From assembly GCF_000149955.1 (NCBI RefSeq), contig NC_030995.1, forward strand, positions 806,001 to 870,000: a stretch of DNA of 64,000 nt, in the 5' to 3' direction. The notes under the pieces are model-generated. The model searched no databases and had not been told where the DNA came from. It saw only the letters and a program-made list of their open reading frames with translations. The position numbers were made by a program, and so were the translations under genes. The stretch is from Fusarium oxysporum f. sp. lycopersici 4287 (lineage: Eukaryota; Ascomycota; Sordariomycetes; Hypocreales; Nectriaceae). Shown in pieces: positions 22,896-33,750 of this stretch (position 1 is the stretch's first letter; each line of letters begins with the position of its first letter).

Positions 22896-24551
22896 TCAGT
22901 TGGCGACGAGCCCGACCGTTGTCTGATCCTCCATTACCCAGGGCAAGTCTCGGTTCCCAACGTTGATGCAGGTGAGGTAAGTGACACTATCCGGGGTGCG
23001 TGAGGTACCGCCCATATCGAGTTCGAGATTGCTGCCCATGAGAGGTCGTACGATCTCTCGGGCCATTGACTTGAGCTCATCAAGACGCTTCTCAAATCGC
23101 CGGAGGTTCTCCCGGCTGTATAGCTCCGGAGTGAGCTTGAGGAAGCGCTTGCAGTCATCGTGGCCGAGGAAAGATGCGGGATTATTCGAACCGAGTTGGC
23201 GATATGCACGACCTACAGAATTCAACGGCGGGGCGGCGGGGGGTAAGGCGGCGACGCTGCGGCCGCCGTCACGAGAGGTCGTCCTGCGTCGCTGATCGGG
23301 AGGCGGCTGCGGAGAGGTGTTGTCGGCCAGCCATTGGCGGAAGAGGCTTATGGACAGCCAGTCGAGGTAGTTGTTGCTTGGGCCGACACGTTCACCACGG
23401 CTGTTGGTGAGCCCAAGACGGTACAGGCGTCCCTCGATGCGACCGACCGTATCTTCCAGTTCGTCAACCTTGTCCTCAATAATATCCAAGACAATGTCGG
23501 GCAGGGCTGCACGCAGGCTGCGTTCCCCGACCGGCCACTGCCCAACGACGTGAATCAGGGCTTCCTGAAATATCACCCTGCTACGAGCTAGGTACCCGAG
23601 GCGCAGATATGAGATTGGGTATTTGGCGATTTGCTTCCAGAGCCGTGACTGGAACTGCAGCATGTGGTGATCGACTCGAGGTCCCACCACAGCAAGGGCG
23701 TCATATTGGTCGGCGAGGTTGAGCAAGCTCTTGCATTGGACATAGGCATCTGCGACATTGACACCATCGAGGTTGGGCGGGTAATTGTAAAAGATGCGAA
23801 AAAGGTTGTCGTAGTCGCGCAAAAGGTCCTCGTCCGCTTGCGATAGCTCTTGGGCTGGAGGTGGGTGGTTGGAGGAGAGACTGAGGTTGGCGACAGAGCG
23901 GAAGAAACCACCTGAGGCTGACGAATTGGACAACGATCGCGAATGTGAGTGGGAGTGCTTGGAGCGACTCTGAGAGCGTGAGTCTCTTGCACTGACTGCA
24001 GGGGGGGCTGATGCAGGACCAAACAAGGATTGTGTAGTATCTCGCGACGATTCGTCTCGTTGGACCAGCATTGGAATATCGTTTGGTCCAGATTTGGGGC
24101 CTAGCTCGTATCGCCATCTCTTCCTGGGTGGATGGATGCTTCCTCTTTGCGACACTGAGCTGACTTCGCTTGCACTGACAGAATCCGGTTCCCCGTCCTC
24201 TCCGATGCGGGAGAGCTCATTGCCAGCCGGTAGTGCGCGGGCGCGGGACCACTGGCTCGATGTGCTGGTCTCAAAGAAACCACTCGAGCGCGTGAGAGTA
24301 TGGCGATGGAGAAGATATCTGTTCTGCACGGGAGCAGCATCGGGAGGCGTATCGTGCGCGCGGACTATGATTTCCACATCGCCACTGCTAAAGACTGGGA
24401 AGTCATTGTGAAGAGCGTGAGAAGTCCCGCCGGTATGAGATCGATTGTAGCGTTTCGATCGCGAGTCTGATTGAGATCGACGGGAGACGACAGAGGAGGG
24501 ACCGCGGCGGGAGACGGAGGAGGCGGTTGGAGGCTCCAGCGTGGACACCAT
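22896..24551 (-). CDS. BTB/POZ domain protein
   Basis: Single-exon 551-residue protein. A Ser/Arg-rich N-terminus precedes a BTB-like core at about 55-110 (FSSGDVEIIVRAHDTPPDAA, then YLLHRHTLTRSSGFFETS). A low-complexity region (SRSQSRSKHSHSHSRS) interrupts the BTB fold. The fold then seems to resume with DNLFRIFYNYPPNLDGVNV and CKSLLNLADQYDA near 250-290, a layout found in fungal BTB proteins. The C-terminal region is conserved-looking but unassigned. Expected to mediate protein-protein contacts; partner and pathway unknown. The ATG at 24551 starts the frame. Confidence 0.82.
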   Translation of the reverse strand: MVSTLEPPTASSVSRRGPSSVVSRRSQSDSRSKRYNRSHTGGTSHALHNDFPVFSSGDVEIIVRAHDTPPDAAPVQNRYLLHRHTLTRSSGFFETSTSSQWSRARALPAGNELSRIGEDGEPDSVSASEVSSVSQRGSIHPPRKRWRYELGPKSGPNDIPMLVQRDESSRDTTQSLFGPASAPPAVSARDSRSQSRSKHSHSHSRSLSNSSASGGFFRSVANLSLSSNHPPPAQELSQADEDLLRDYDNLFRIFYNYPPNLDGVNVADAYVQCKSLLNLADQYDALAVVGPRVDHHMLQFQSRLWKQIAKYPISYLRLGYLARSRVIFQEALIHVVGQWPVGERSLRAALPDIVLDIIEDKVDELEDTVGRIEGRLYRLGLTNSRGERVGPSNNYLDWLSISLFRQWLADNTSPQPPPDQRRRTTSRDGGRSVAALPPAAPPLNSVGRAYRQLGSNNPASFLGHDDCKRFLKLTPELYSRENLRRFEKRLDELKSMAREIVRPLMGSNLELDMGGTSRTPDSVTYLTCINVGNRDLPWVMEDQTTVGLVAN

Positions 24552-26008
24552 GAGGGCTTTTTCGATATTAAATGATTGCGAAGGTGATAATTAAGAGCCG
24601 CGCAGGGGGTATATGAGGCTCAGGAATGCGGCTGTGGCGGAGCGAAGGTAGATGAAGAGCTAGCGATGAGGCTGGTAATAGGTTATGAAAGATGGAAAGT
24701 AAATTGTGAATCACATGGGGCGGGATGTTTTGGTTTGTTGCGGAGCGACGAGACAATATTTGGCCGAGAAACAGTTAACGCGATAGAGGGAGGTAGAGGT
24801 CGAGATGAGGATAAAAGTTGAGAGGCAACAGTAAAATAAACAAGACGAGACAGGGCAATACGTGACTGCGTGTGTAATGGATGTACGGAGCATGCAGACG
24901 TAGGTAGTTAGTTAGGTATGTATGTACAGTAAAGACAAGGATAACCTGTGATGGTGGCACGAGGACAACAAGAGGCCGCTACAGCCAGAGGTTCAAGGTA
25001 ATGGGCCATGATCCAAAACATGCATTCCACACTCCACTCAAACTGGCAAGGCTGTTTCTGCTCTTTTCTTGTTAGGGCCCTTTTATGCCTTGGAGGCGAA
25101 CCATTTGAGACGGTGACAGGGGTTGATGAGGGTCTCTTCTCTGTAGTTATTACCCGCATGGTTTAGTGAGAGTCTTTGTCGGGGTACGACGAACCTGTCA
25201 CCGACTGCTACGTTATTGGAGGCCTGTACTGAGGAGATACTGACGGACTGTGACAGACTGATGACGGTTGTTGTTTATTTACCTATCAAAAGTTTAATTC
25301 CTGTGTCGTGTTTTGTTTCTAACTATAGCTGTGGCTGGTTTATAGTGCACTAACGCATTTGACCGTTGTACAGGGTGAACGACGCTGTTTCTAGAAGCTT
25401 GTGATTCCATGGTCGATCACTACCTTTGGCGAAACTGATCAATTTAGATTGGTTCACGGTGCTTCTTAGCGAGAGAATATGCCCAGTCGTCGTCAACATG
25501 GGGATGCCAAGAGAAATGGAGTGCTTTGGTCTTGTTACTGGGATAACAAATTTCTTTGTCTCAAGTGTCAATGCACTCTGAACTGTTCTCAGCCATGATG
25601 CAGCAGCTTCGTGTTCCTAAGTTCATCTTGAAGTCGCCTGAGTTAGCTCAACAGATTCTAAACTTACCTGAGTTTATCTCAGTTACCTGAGTCTACTAAA
25701 CGTGCCAAAATATTTCGATACGTGAGATTGAGGCTCTAACTTTCATTGCTCCCTCGTCATTCACTACCTGTTCAGCTATCAAGTACTTAGTTCATCTTGT
25801 AAAGTCGCCCGGGCCGTCGTGACACAACACCCGCTCGGCCCCACCACCTCGGACGGAATTCGAACAATGGGACCCACTCAAGCTTCAATCGAATTCCGAC
25901 ATCACCACTTTTTCCCTTCCTTTAAGCATCGCATCGCACCAGCATCAACCTCAGCTTCAGTCCTGGTCCGCCAATTGTGCTCCAGGCTCAAGCTGGAAAT
26001 ATAATGGA
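24552..26008. other. Intergenic, about 1.45 kb, divergent promoters
   Basis: Between the divergent BTB and TilS genes. Around 25630-25700 lies a set of short direct and inverted copies of CCTGAG/CTCAG and TTACCTGAGT, possibly a small decayed element. Remaining frames are short. Confidence 0.5.
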
Positions 26009-28134
26009 ATGACTACGGCCTTTCGCGTATTTCATCATGCCCCTCGGCCAATTCAGATCAGCGAGTTCAAAGATGCCGTCGACGCAGTTTGTCGTCCTCG
26101 GTTTCCAACCGCTCGCTTTGCGAGACCACAGCGTATAGGTAATTGTCTCGATGCTTTGCAGCTTTTTATGCGGCTAACTCTTCTTTAGTACTGGCTATCA
26201 GCGGAGGCGTAGACTCAATGGCACTCGCATTTCTCATGACCAAAGCTGTCCGCTCATTCCGCGGCATGAAAGTCGCGGATAACCCAGTCCATGGTGTTCT
26301 AGCTCTCGTTGTCGACCACAAACTACGTGACGGAAGCGACCATGAAGCGTCAGAGGTCGCCAAAGAGTTGCGTAAACTTGACATCAAGGCCAGTGTTTCT
26401 GCTCTTTCCTGGAAAGAAGAGAAACGCCAAGGCCTCAACCCTCGTCAACTCCCCAATGTTGAGGGCCTCGCTCGAACTTACCGGTATCGCGCACTAGGCC
26501 GATACTGCAGCTATCACGGTTCCAATAGTCTTTTCTTTGCACACCACAGTGATGACCAGTACGAGACAGTTCTCATGCGATTACTTGGAGGGCATGGATA
26601 CCGAGGTCTGCAAGGAATAAGGGAGGCTAATTCGATACCCGAATGCTACGATTTACATGGTGTGTACAAGAGTGGCCTTCTCGACGACCAGCTCAGATCA
26701 GCCCCTGCACTCAGCTTCCGACCAGCTCTGAAAGAATTGAAACATCTACGACGCAGAATTCGTGACGAGTTGACCCTTGAAAAGGCCAATCTCTTGGACG
26801 ATATTCCTCAAGATCTCATTCAATCGTATCCGGGGTCTGAAGAGGTCCGTGAACTCTCCGACGTTCCATTCCTGAAGCCCTTGGAAATTGAGGATGGCGG
26901 TGTCATGATATATCGGCCTCTTATGGAATTTGACAAGGATAGGCTGATTGCTACCTGCGAAGCGAATAAGATTCCTTGGGTAGAAGATGCGACTAACAAG
27001 GACCCTACATTAACGACACGAAACGCTATCAGATATTTGGTTCGAAACCACACCTTACCAAAAGCCTTGCAAAAGCCTGCTATCCTCTCTCTAGCTAAGA
27101 GATCAAAAGAGAGAACCGAGCTTGAAGAAGCAGAGGCTAGCCGCTATCTTATTCGGGAGGCCGTTATCAAAGACTTCGATCCAAATGTGGGAACTTTGCT
27201 GATAGAGTTTCCAAAGCTACGCAACTTCAACAAACGGTTCAAAAGACGCTCTTTACATCCTGACAACGAACTACGAAAGGACCATCGGAGACTTGTCATG
27301 ACCATCGCAGTCCGCAAACTTATTGATTTTGTCACTCCTGAGTACCACCTCCCACCCCTTTCAAGTCTCGAAAAAGTTGTCAATACTCTCGTCCCTGGCA
27401 TGACTCCCGACGCCAATACGACGCCCAAAGCATTCACCGCCGCTGGTGTGTATTTCGATCCGATCGTCAGAGGAACATCCATCAAATGGCTACTCTCCAG
27501 AGCCCCCTATACATCTACCCAACCTCTTCCGATTGCAAAGCTGTATTTGCCTCCCTCGTACCTCTCACCCCCCCTAAACACAGAGGAGGAGTTCACGGAA
27601 GCCCCGGAGGCATTCAGTTACAAGGGATGGGCGAGATGCAAGCTGTTCGATGGTCGTTTCTGGATACGAATTGGACGTAACAGATGGCCTATGTGGCAGG
27701 TCCACCCTTATCGCGCAGAGTATGCCAAAGCATTTCGCAAGGCGCTGCCTCCTCTACGAAAGGCTCGACTGGAGAAGTTGCTCAAGCACTACGCGCCAGG
27801 AAAGATTCGATACACACTTCCCGCTATCTACGGTGTCGAACGTAAGCGGGATCCGTATTCTCAGCATATCAGTACGACACTGACACTTCTTGCGCTGCCG
27901 ACTCTGGGAATCCGTGTGCCTGGCCTGGAGCGGTGGGTCAAGTACGATGTAAGATATAAAAAGGTTGATGTCTCACTACTGGGACATCACCCTCGGAGGG
28001 AGATCAGGGGCCGCTTCGTCGGGCATCGACCGTTGTTTGAAACGGGGCGCAAACATGTTCACAATTCGAGACAAGAAATTCCCGAAGGAAGGGCCCGAAG
28101 GCCGAGAGTGATTCATTGCTTTAGACTACTTTAG
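26009..28134 (+). CDS. tRNA(Ile)-lysidine synthase-like protein (TilS family), probably mitochondrial
   Basis: A 691-residue PP-loop ATPase. The intron at 26139..26188 joins RPQRI to VLAISGGVDSMALAFL, restoring the ATP-binding SGGVDS (about 48-53). LALVVDHKLRDGSDHEA, the TilS block NVEGLARTYRYRALGRYC, HHSDDQYETVLMRLLGGHGY and a RPLMEFDKDRLIATCEANKI segment followed by WVEDATNKDPTLTTRNAIR are all diagnostic. The N-terminus is basic and lacks acidic residues up front, compatible with mitochondrial import. TilS converts the wobble C of the AUA-decoding tRNA-Ile to lysidine; in fungi the target would be mitochondrial. The protein is much longer than bacterial TilS (about 430), with a fungal C-terminal extension of unknown role. 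Confidence 0.9.
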
Positions 28135-28141
28135 ACCATTT

Positions 28142-28778
28142 TCATCCGATGTTCATTTTTTCGACCTTTTGCTCCAGTTTCTTATTGTCCTTCTTCGTTT
28201 TCTTTTTGTTTTTTGTTTTTTTGGTAACCCTCTGGTTGCTAACCCCCCCCTAAAATCATCAAAAGTTAGTCAAAGTTTAGACTTGATGAACTTGGTGAAA
28301 ACTTACCACCCGGACGATGGTGCCCGGGGGAGCCACGGAGGAGCCGCCGGCGACAATCATGATGTTGTGGGCTATTGAGAGTTAGTAATTGCATAATATT
28401 GCATAAGAGCATAAATTGGATAACTACTTACAGAGAGTGAGGCACGCGTCAGCGGTATGGTTGGCTTTTCGACAAACAGAACAAAACAGACGTCGAGGCT
28501 TGGGAGGGGGGGGGGCCTCGCCCCCACCCCCACTGGTTGGTTCCCCCCCTTTGTCGGGCGGATCCTATATAGTGTGTTAGTACTCTTGGATGAAGGGCGT
28601 CGTGGATATGTCGTGGAGATGTCATGGGGATATGGTGGAGATGTCATGGGGATATGGTAAAGATGTCGTGGATAAGAGGGAGGGTCTGGTTGTGTACGTA
28701 CGGTTGCGGGTTCAGACTGTATGAAGAAGAGTCAGTGTGTGTACTGACAAGATGAGTATGGTATAAACTTACAGCCAT
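28142..28778 (-). CDS. Small CCHC zinc-knuckle protein encoded by five exons
   Basis: A 108-residue protein assembled from five exons: 28773..28778 (only ATG GCT), 28702..28716 (15 nt, SEPAT), 28432..28564, 28307..28371 and 28142..28249. All four introns (56, 137, 60 and 57 nt) have GT..AG ends; donors are GTAAGT three times and GTACGT once. They carry branch sites CTGAC or TACTAAC/ACTAAC just before the acceptor. Phase closes at every join and no stop interrupts the frame. Order: a Gly/Pro-rich stretch with PPPPKPRR, the knuckle CSVCRKANHTADAC (C-x2-C-x4-H-x4-C), a hydrophobic SHNIMIVAGGSSVAPPG segment, and a very basic Lys-rich tail (KKTKNKKKTKKDNKK). A nucleic-acid binding role is inferred from knuckle plus basic tail. 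It is convergent with TilS, with 7 nt between the stop codons. Confidence 0.75.
28614..28657. repeat. 22-bp tandem repeat inside an intron
   Basis: Two perfect adjacent copies of TGGAGATGTCATGGGGATATGG minus two end bases are seen by eye as a 22-bp unit at 28614..28635 and 28636..28657, with degenerate partial copies on both sides. It lies in the 137-nt second intron of the zinc-knuckle gene and accounts for that intron being longer than the others. Confidence 0.85.
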
Positions 28779-30737
28779 GTTGCGCACGAAAAAAAAAAAA
28801 AGAGTCTTGTATATTGTGCGTCACTATATTTATATGTCAGTGAATCAGAATGGAAAAGAGATGAACGAAATGTCTCTGAATCAAGAGTGAACAAGGAAAT
28901 TGTGTTGTAGTGAATGTCCAGGTAGAGATAAGTGTGCAGAACTGCGAGAATAGGGGAAACAAGTGAAGATGAGGGAGGACAAGGAGAACAGAAGAGGCAT
29001 GAGGTAGATTCTCGTGAAAGGATGAGGCTGTGTAGATGGTCGCTCTCCGAAAATGCAGAGATCGCGAAGAAGAGGACATCATCGTGCCAGCGGGAAGGGC
29101 TCGCGGGAACATGGAGGCATGGATTTTCGTGTCGAGAGAAGGGAACATGTCATGAAAGAGGCATAGATGTTGGATTCTCATGAGTTGAGCACCAGGGTGA
29201 GACCACGAAAGGCATTCTCTAGGTCCACGCAGATTGCGTGAGGGGGGAAGGGAACTGGGAAAGCAGGAAAGGAGCGGCGACAGTGAGGTGAAGGGAAAGG
29301 GGAGGGAAAACTGCGCACGCAAAGATGCAGCAGTATGTGAGGAATGCAAGGAAAGGAACAGCGGAGTGATTCGATGAAGCTGAAGTGCAGGGCAAATGAA
29401 AGATCGTGAACTCACGGTTTGATGTTGGGCTGAAGAAGAAAGAAGAGAGAGATCGGGAGGGGCGAGAGGTTTTATCTACCTCCTCGCGATCATGTGACTG
29501 CCTGCGCGTTGTGAAGCTCCTGCATCACTACATACGAAAAGAATGCTTGCCAGTGGCAGGCACCTGTCAAGTACATGCGAACTTCCTACAGCGTGAACCC
29601 CTTACGGATAATGATCATGGGTACCTTCTACATGCTTCCCGGCTGCACCCGCCTTCTGACTGGTTAAAATTGGATGCAGGCGCGAGTTTGAGCAGCAACT
29701 ATCAATCTTGAGATGACGCAGGGCGCGGGCAGGAAGAACCAGTGCATTGCGTTGATGGTGTTGGTGTTGGTTGGAATCTGGTTTTCGGTGAAGGGATTTG
29801 CGGTCGATGAGCAACTGATGCCCGGTACCATGGAGGATGGCAGTGATATTTGGAGTATTCATTCAATACCTGATAACACTTGATTTGAGACAGATTTGAT
29901 CCTCGAAAATGTGATATTATTTGACATTAGTGCTGCAGTGGGAGTTGTGCCCCTTGACCTTAATCACAGACCATATGTGCGTTGCTCATAGCCAGACTCC
30001 GAGAATAATTCCCGATTTCCATTCTGACGATTAATCTTTTGCGTAGTACTTCTCTCCAGTCCAGTTAGCCTATCGGACACAGCCTTGGGATTATATTATA
30101 CATTATTTTTACATATCATTAACTCCTTGCGCGAGGTGAGAAATCGAGGTTGTAACTCGCAAGTAACTTGACATGAAAAGATGACAAGGCCGGCAGAATG
30201 TCTACGGACTTCTGGATCTCTTCCGAGTTTCTAATTTTGTCTTTAGATTCGTGTCTTCTGATAGTTTGGAACAACAGCCTTCGAGTTCCCTGGTTTGGGT
30301 CACGTCCCAGTTAGAAGTAACAGCGCTTTGTGAACATTCATATCGACTCTCAGCTCTTGGATCGGAAACATGTCATGGATTGAGAGTAAGAAATCTGAGC
30401 AAGGCTGGTCTGTAAAAATTCTGCTCTGCAAGTTTTCGAGTCTGAAAGGGAGCAAAGAACATGCACGACATGGACCGTCACGGGGTAGCCATCCGGAACT
30501 CACAACAAATAATCACAAGCATTCTCCCCTTCTGCTGCAATTCCGCCTCTTCTTACCATATCTTGATATGGATCAACTTTTACTATGAGGAGAGTGACCA
30601 AATATTTCGCTGTCAATAATTATTGTGACCTGCAGTTCTTCTACCGCATTCGTCTCGTTTGCTTGTGGTGTTTAAACTGAAGTTTTTCGACACTATATAA
30701 TCGTTAATTATAAGTCTTTTGTTAACAAACCGAGTGA
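28779..30737. other. Intergenic, about 2 kb, upstream of zinc-knuckle gene
   Basis: Begins with a poly-A run (poly-T on the coding strand) directly upstream of the zinc-knuckle ATG, which may mark a transcription start. A sequence CAG/CCCAACATCAAACC/GTGAGT on the minus strand near 29412 looks like a possible untranslated 5' exon, unproven. A 192-codon frame at 28837..29415 is S/L/P-rich without family features and is not called. Confidence 0.45.
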
Positions 30738-30830
30738 GACAACGTGTCCGAGTGGTTATGGAGACAGACTTGAATTCAGTTCGGTTATCTGTTGGCTTCG
30801 GCCGCGTAGGTTCGAACCCTGCCGTTGTCG
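30738..30830 (+). tRNA. tRNA-Ser (anticodon TGA) with 12-nt intron
   Basis: The acceptor stem GACAACG pairs with CGTTGTC, discriminator G. The D-arm TCCGAGTGGTTATGGA is of the serine type. Anticodon stem ACAGA (30764..30768) pairs with TCTGT (30788..30792). The loop CT-TGA-A is interrupted after position 37 by a 12-nt intron (30775..30786), then A. The long variable arm GGC-TTCG-GCC is the class II mark of serine tRNA. The T-arm is GTAGG-TTCGAAC-CCTGC. A T run downstream (30845 onward) is a likely Pol III terminator. Confidence 0.9.
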
Positions 30831-31864
30831 ACCACTAAGCTCGTCTTTTTCCTTTTTTTTTCTTTTCTGGAATTCGTTACTAGACACATGAAAAATAACA
30901 ATGAGCACAGATTAAAAGCATCCAGCAGACAAATGGTTCAAGGCAGGCAGAAGTAATGAGGTCAATGGTAAAAGTGCTATGAGGACAATGTCTCGCCTGC
31001 AACAGACTCGACTCAGTTTCCGCCAACATAGGCTGTGCCCAGATATGGGCCTGGCTGTGGTTCAACACCAGCCAGCATATGGTCATCGTAGCATCACCAT
31101 ATCCATCGTGACCACGAAATATCGAGACCTCCCCGTTAACCTTCCACAACTCTCCCCTACTTTGACAGACTAGGGAAATCCTCAGTTCGTCGCATATTTC
31201 TTATAAATTGAACGCCCATAGAGTGTGTATTGTTCGGGGACGCAGGAAGTGACCTTTCGTAGTTCGAGCGTCGACGGGAGACCTTTCAAGTGGGCGAAGC
31301 CATCTGCGTCTTGCCGATCATGTCAGAAGTCCGTGAGCAAGACGTTCTCCATCGTTGGAAGGCAATGGAGATTGATGCGAGTAGTTCGGTCAAAAGGCGT
31401 TAGCCAATAGTCATATCGGAATTACCTGTGCAAGGTGAAGTAGAAGCTTGGAATGCTATATAATCAGGGCTTAAATATGGTCGGAAGCATATATGTTAAG
31501 TGGCTTGAACAGAAAGTGAACGCAGAGATGTGAGGTTCGCCTATCGATGCAGCCGAAACTGTCGTGGTGAAGTTCGCCGATATCCCGAGTACACCTGGGT
31601 GCGTCGACGATGAATGGAAGAAAATATAACGACTCGATCCTAGGTAGCGGGACGTCTTGACAATATTTGGAATTCAGCTTAGCGTGAAGCGTCTTGCTCT
31701 GACCATGTCCTAAGTTCCTTGACATATGTGAACAATATGTGATCAGTACAACAAAGCTCCATACGATCTTCCACAGCTTAACGTGTTATTTACCACCAAT
31801 CCTTTTGCTTGTTGATGCGTGGCCCACAAGCTTCTTCAAACGACGCCTTTACGAGTGGCATTTT
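30831..31864. other. Intergenic
   Basis: Starts with the T-rich terminator of the tRNA gene. No coding signal; short frames on both strands have no recognisable features. Confidence 0.55.
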
Positions 31865-31950
31865 GAATGGGCCAGTTTTAACCCCCGTAATTTATCGCCG
31901 AGCTCTTCTCCTAGAAGTTCCCAGCCCCTGAGCCACTCGCGTAACATGCT
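31865..31950 (-). pseudogene. Fragment similar to the DEAH-helicase-like C-terminus at 32216..32430
   Basis: Minus-strand reading gives REWLRGWELLGEELGDKL, which parallels EWLRDWELPGGKMGDEL of the nearby fragment. The DNA matches closely over the stretch reading CGAGTGGCTCAGGG..GGGAACTTC. It starts and ends abruptly and carries no gene of its own. It appears to be a second, more decayed copy of the same segment. Confidence 0.5.
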
Positions 31951-32215
31951 GCAACTCTGCGTTGTGCGCGGAAGCCATGACGGCGACGGAAGATGCGGAG
32001 AAACAGGAGTTCAGTGATAGTAGAGAATGGAATGAAAGATGAGGAGCAACGGGATAAAAGTTTGGTGAAGTGTTGTGATTGTTTGCGAGTGTGGGAAGAT
32101 GTGAATGTTGATGAAGTGAAAAATGGTTCAAGGTGAAGGAGGAAGTGAGGAAGAGAAAGGCCAGCCCGGTTTGTTATCAGGAGAATATCAGAAATTGTAG
32201 AAAGGTGCGGTTGAA

Positions 32216-32430
32216 CTAGGCTGAAGAAGCCTCAATCTTGACGTAGACCTGGGGCAGGACACCAGATGCCAGCTCAATAGCTGTGACTGTTGTTGGGGAT
32301 AGTTCATCGCCCATCTTTCCTCCTGGAAGTTCCCAGTCCCTGAGCCACTCGGGCTCGATGGCCGTGACTGTTGTCAAGAACTGACAATTGGTCATGATGA
32401 AGGAGTCATAAAGGAACCATCTGTGGTTGA
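32216..32430 (-). pseudogene. DEAH-box RNA helicase C-terminal fragment
   Basis: About 71 codons open on the minus strand, ending in TAG. They read RWFLYDSFIMTNCQFLTTVT then AIEPEWLRDWELPGGKMGDE. This matches the tail of DEAH-box helicases (W-x-Y-x-x-F-x-x-T, then TVTAIEPEWL). The TTVTAIE motif recurs about 23 residues later (SPTTVTAIELASG), a small internal duplication not normal for the family. No OB-fold or helicase core precedes it in frame, so it is a remnant. Confidence 0.6.
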
Positions 32431-33750
32431 TCCCTACAAGGCCGCTTTCAGGAGATGAACCTCTCTACACGCCAATGCCTGTGAATCCTGATTTTCTTTT
32501 TAAATTTTCTTGATCCTGGACGTTGTGCAAAGAGATAGTCGTCAATCGACTCAAAGGCTTCAATAAACCCGACCAATGCACAGATAGTTGAAGGAGGAGA
32601 AGCAAAAGAGCCTTATCATGAAGCCCATGGTTTCACCGTAGTCTCCTTGTTTAAAGGCCCGCGCAAGGTATATGTGGACCGTCCAGAGGCATACAAGATT
32701 GTCGTTTGGTTCATCCAGACGGCACAGAGACAGACTTAATATAGCCGATAAGTAGTTCGTAAGAAAGCAAAGTTTTGGCCCGAGATTGGCGCCATGCGAG
32801 TTTATTGTGATAAAGCCATTGACTTGACTTGTGAATATGCGGGAGAGGGAGTTCAGGTCGGAGACCCTTTTGGCCACCTTTAAAGCAACGTCGCTATTCA
32901 AGCCGCGAAAAGTAAGGTAGACATAAGCCGCGAATTCGACCCTTAGGTAGTTCAACTTATTCTTTCATCAGAGCTCAAACGCCTCTGCGGTATTGGTCAA
33001 GCACACAACGGGGACTACCGTATCATCCGTTCTGATACAGTTCGTATTGCCGGATAATGTGTCGCGAGCACACGAGTCGAGTTGCAAACTTTCGTCTCTG
33101 TAGGTTGGCCACAACTGTAGGAGTAAGGGGGAGGGTATGGGATTACCAGCGCGTGAAGTCGAAGGCCAGACAGCAAAAGTAATAGACAATCTCTGCCTGA
33201 TTCCAAATCCTCTTCCGCTGACGGAAGGCAGTCATGTCCGTTATTATAAAGGAGAAAGTCGAAGTGGTCCTGCTGATGGTTGCATTGGGATGAATGCGGC
33301 CTTGGTCTGTAGTGTAACCTCGTTGGGGTCTACTGGCTGTATTTCCAGGCTAGCATATGATCTTGCTTCCGGTATGCTAAAGCTATTGCATTGATAGATC
33401 CGTATTATATTGCATAGCGCCTGGATAAAGCATGCACTGAGAGGAATGCGGTCTTCATCTATGACATGATCTCGTTGAGGTTGATATACCGTGCTATCGG
33501 ATTAACAAATTAGCACAACTACTGTTGCTAATGGCACGAAGGTCGGAGGTCTGATTCCCTCGACGACTGTTGCGAGTGACATACTGGAGGGTCATGCTGT
33601 CTCCTCGCTTGAGAGGCTGCTTTGGCTTTGCAGGGACTTGGGCCTGGGTGGGCTGGAACTCCCAAGCAGGTTGGAACACCTGGGCGCCTCCGGGGTTCTC
33701 AGCTGCGGCCAAGGTCGGAGGACCCTTAGAAAAGCCATCCTCAAAGCCCT
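32431..33750. other. Patchwork of unassigned coding-like remnants
   Basis: Between two DEAH-helicase fragments on the same strand. A minus frame at 33015..33206 reads GLRLHALVIPYPPPYS and STRVLATHYPAI, which could be a degraded helicase motif IV/V region. A 131-codon minus frame (32560..32955) and a 73-codon frame beginning AENPGGAQVFQPAWEFQ (33494..33712) look coding-like but match nothing recognised. Diverged duplicate segments lie at 33292..33331 and 33444..33482. Confidence 0.35.

Noticed and set aside
28837..29415. 192-codon minus-strand frame
   Set aside because: Ser/Leu/Pro-rich product of pyrimidine-rich DNA, no domain, and lies in the probable 5' flank of the zinc-knuckle gene.
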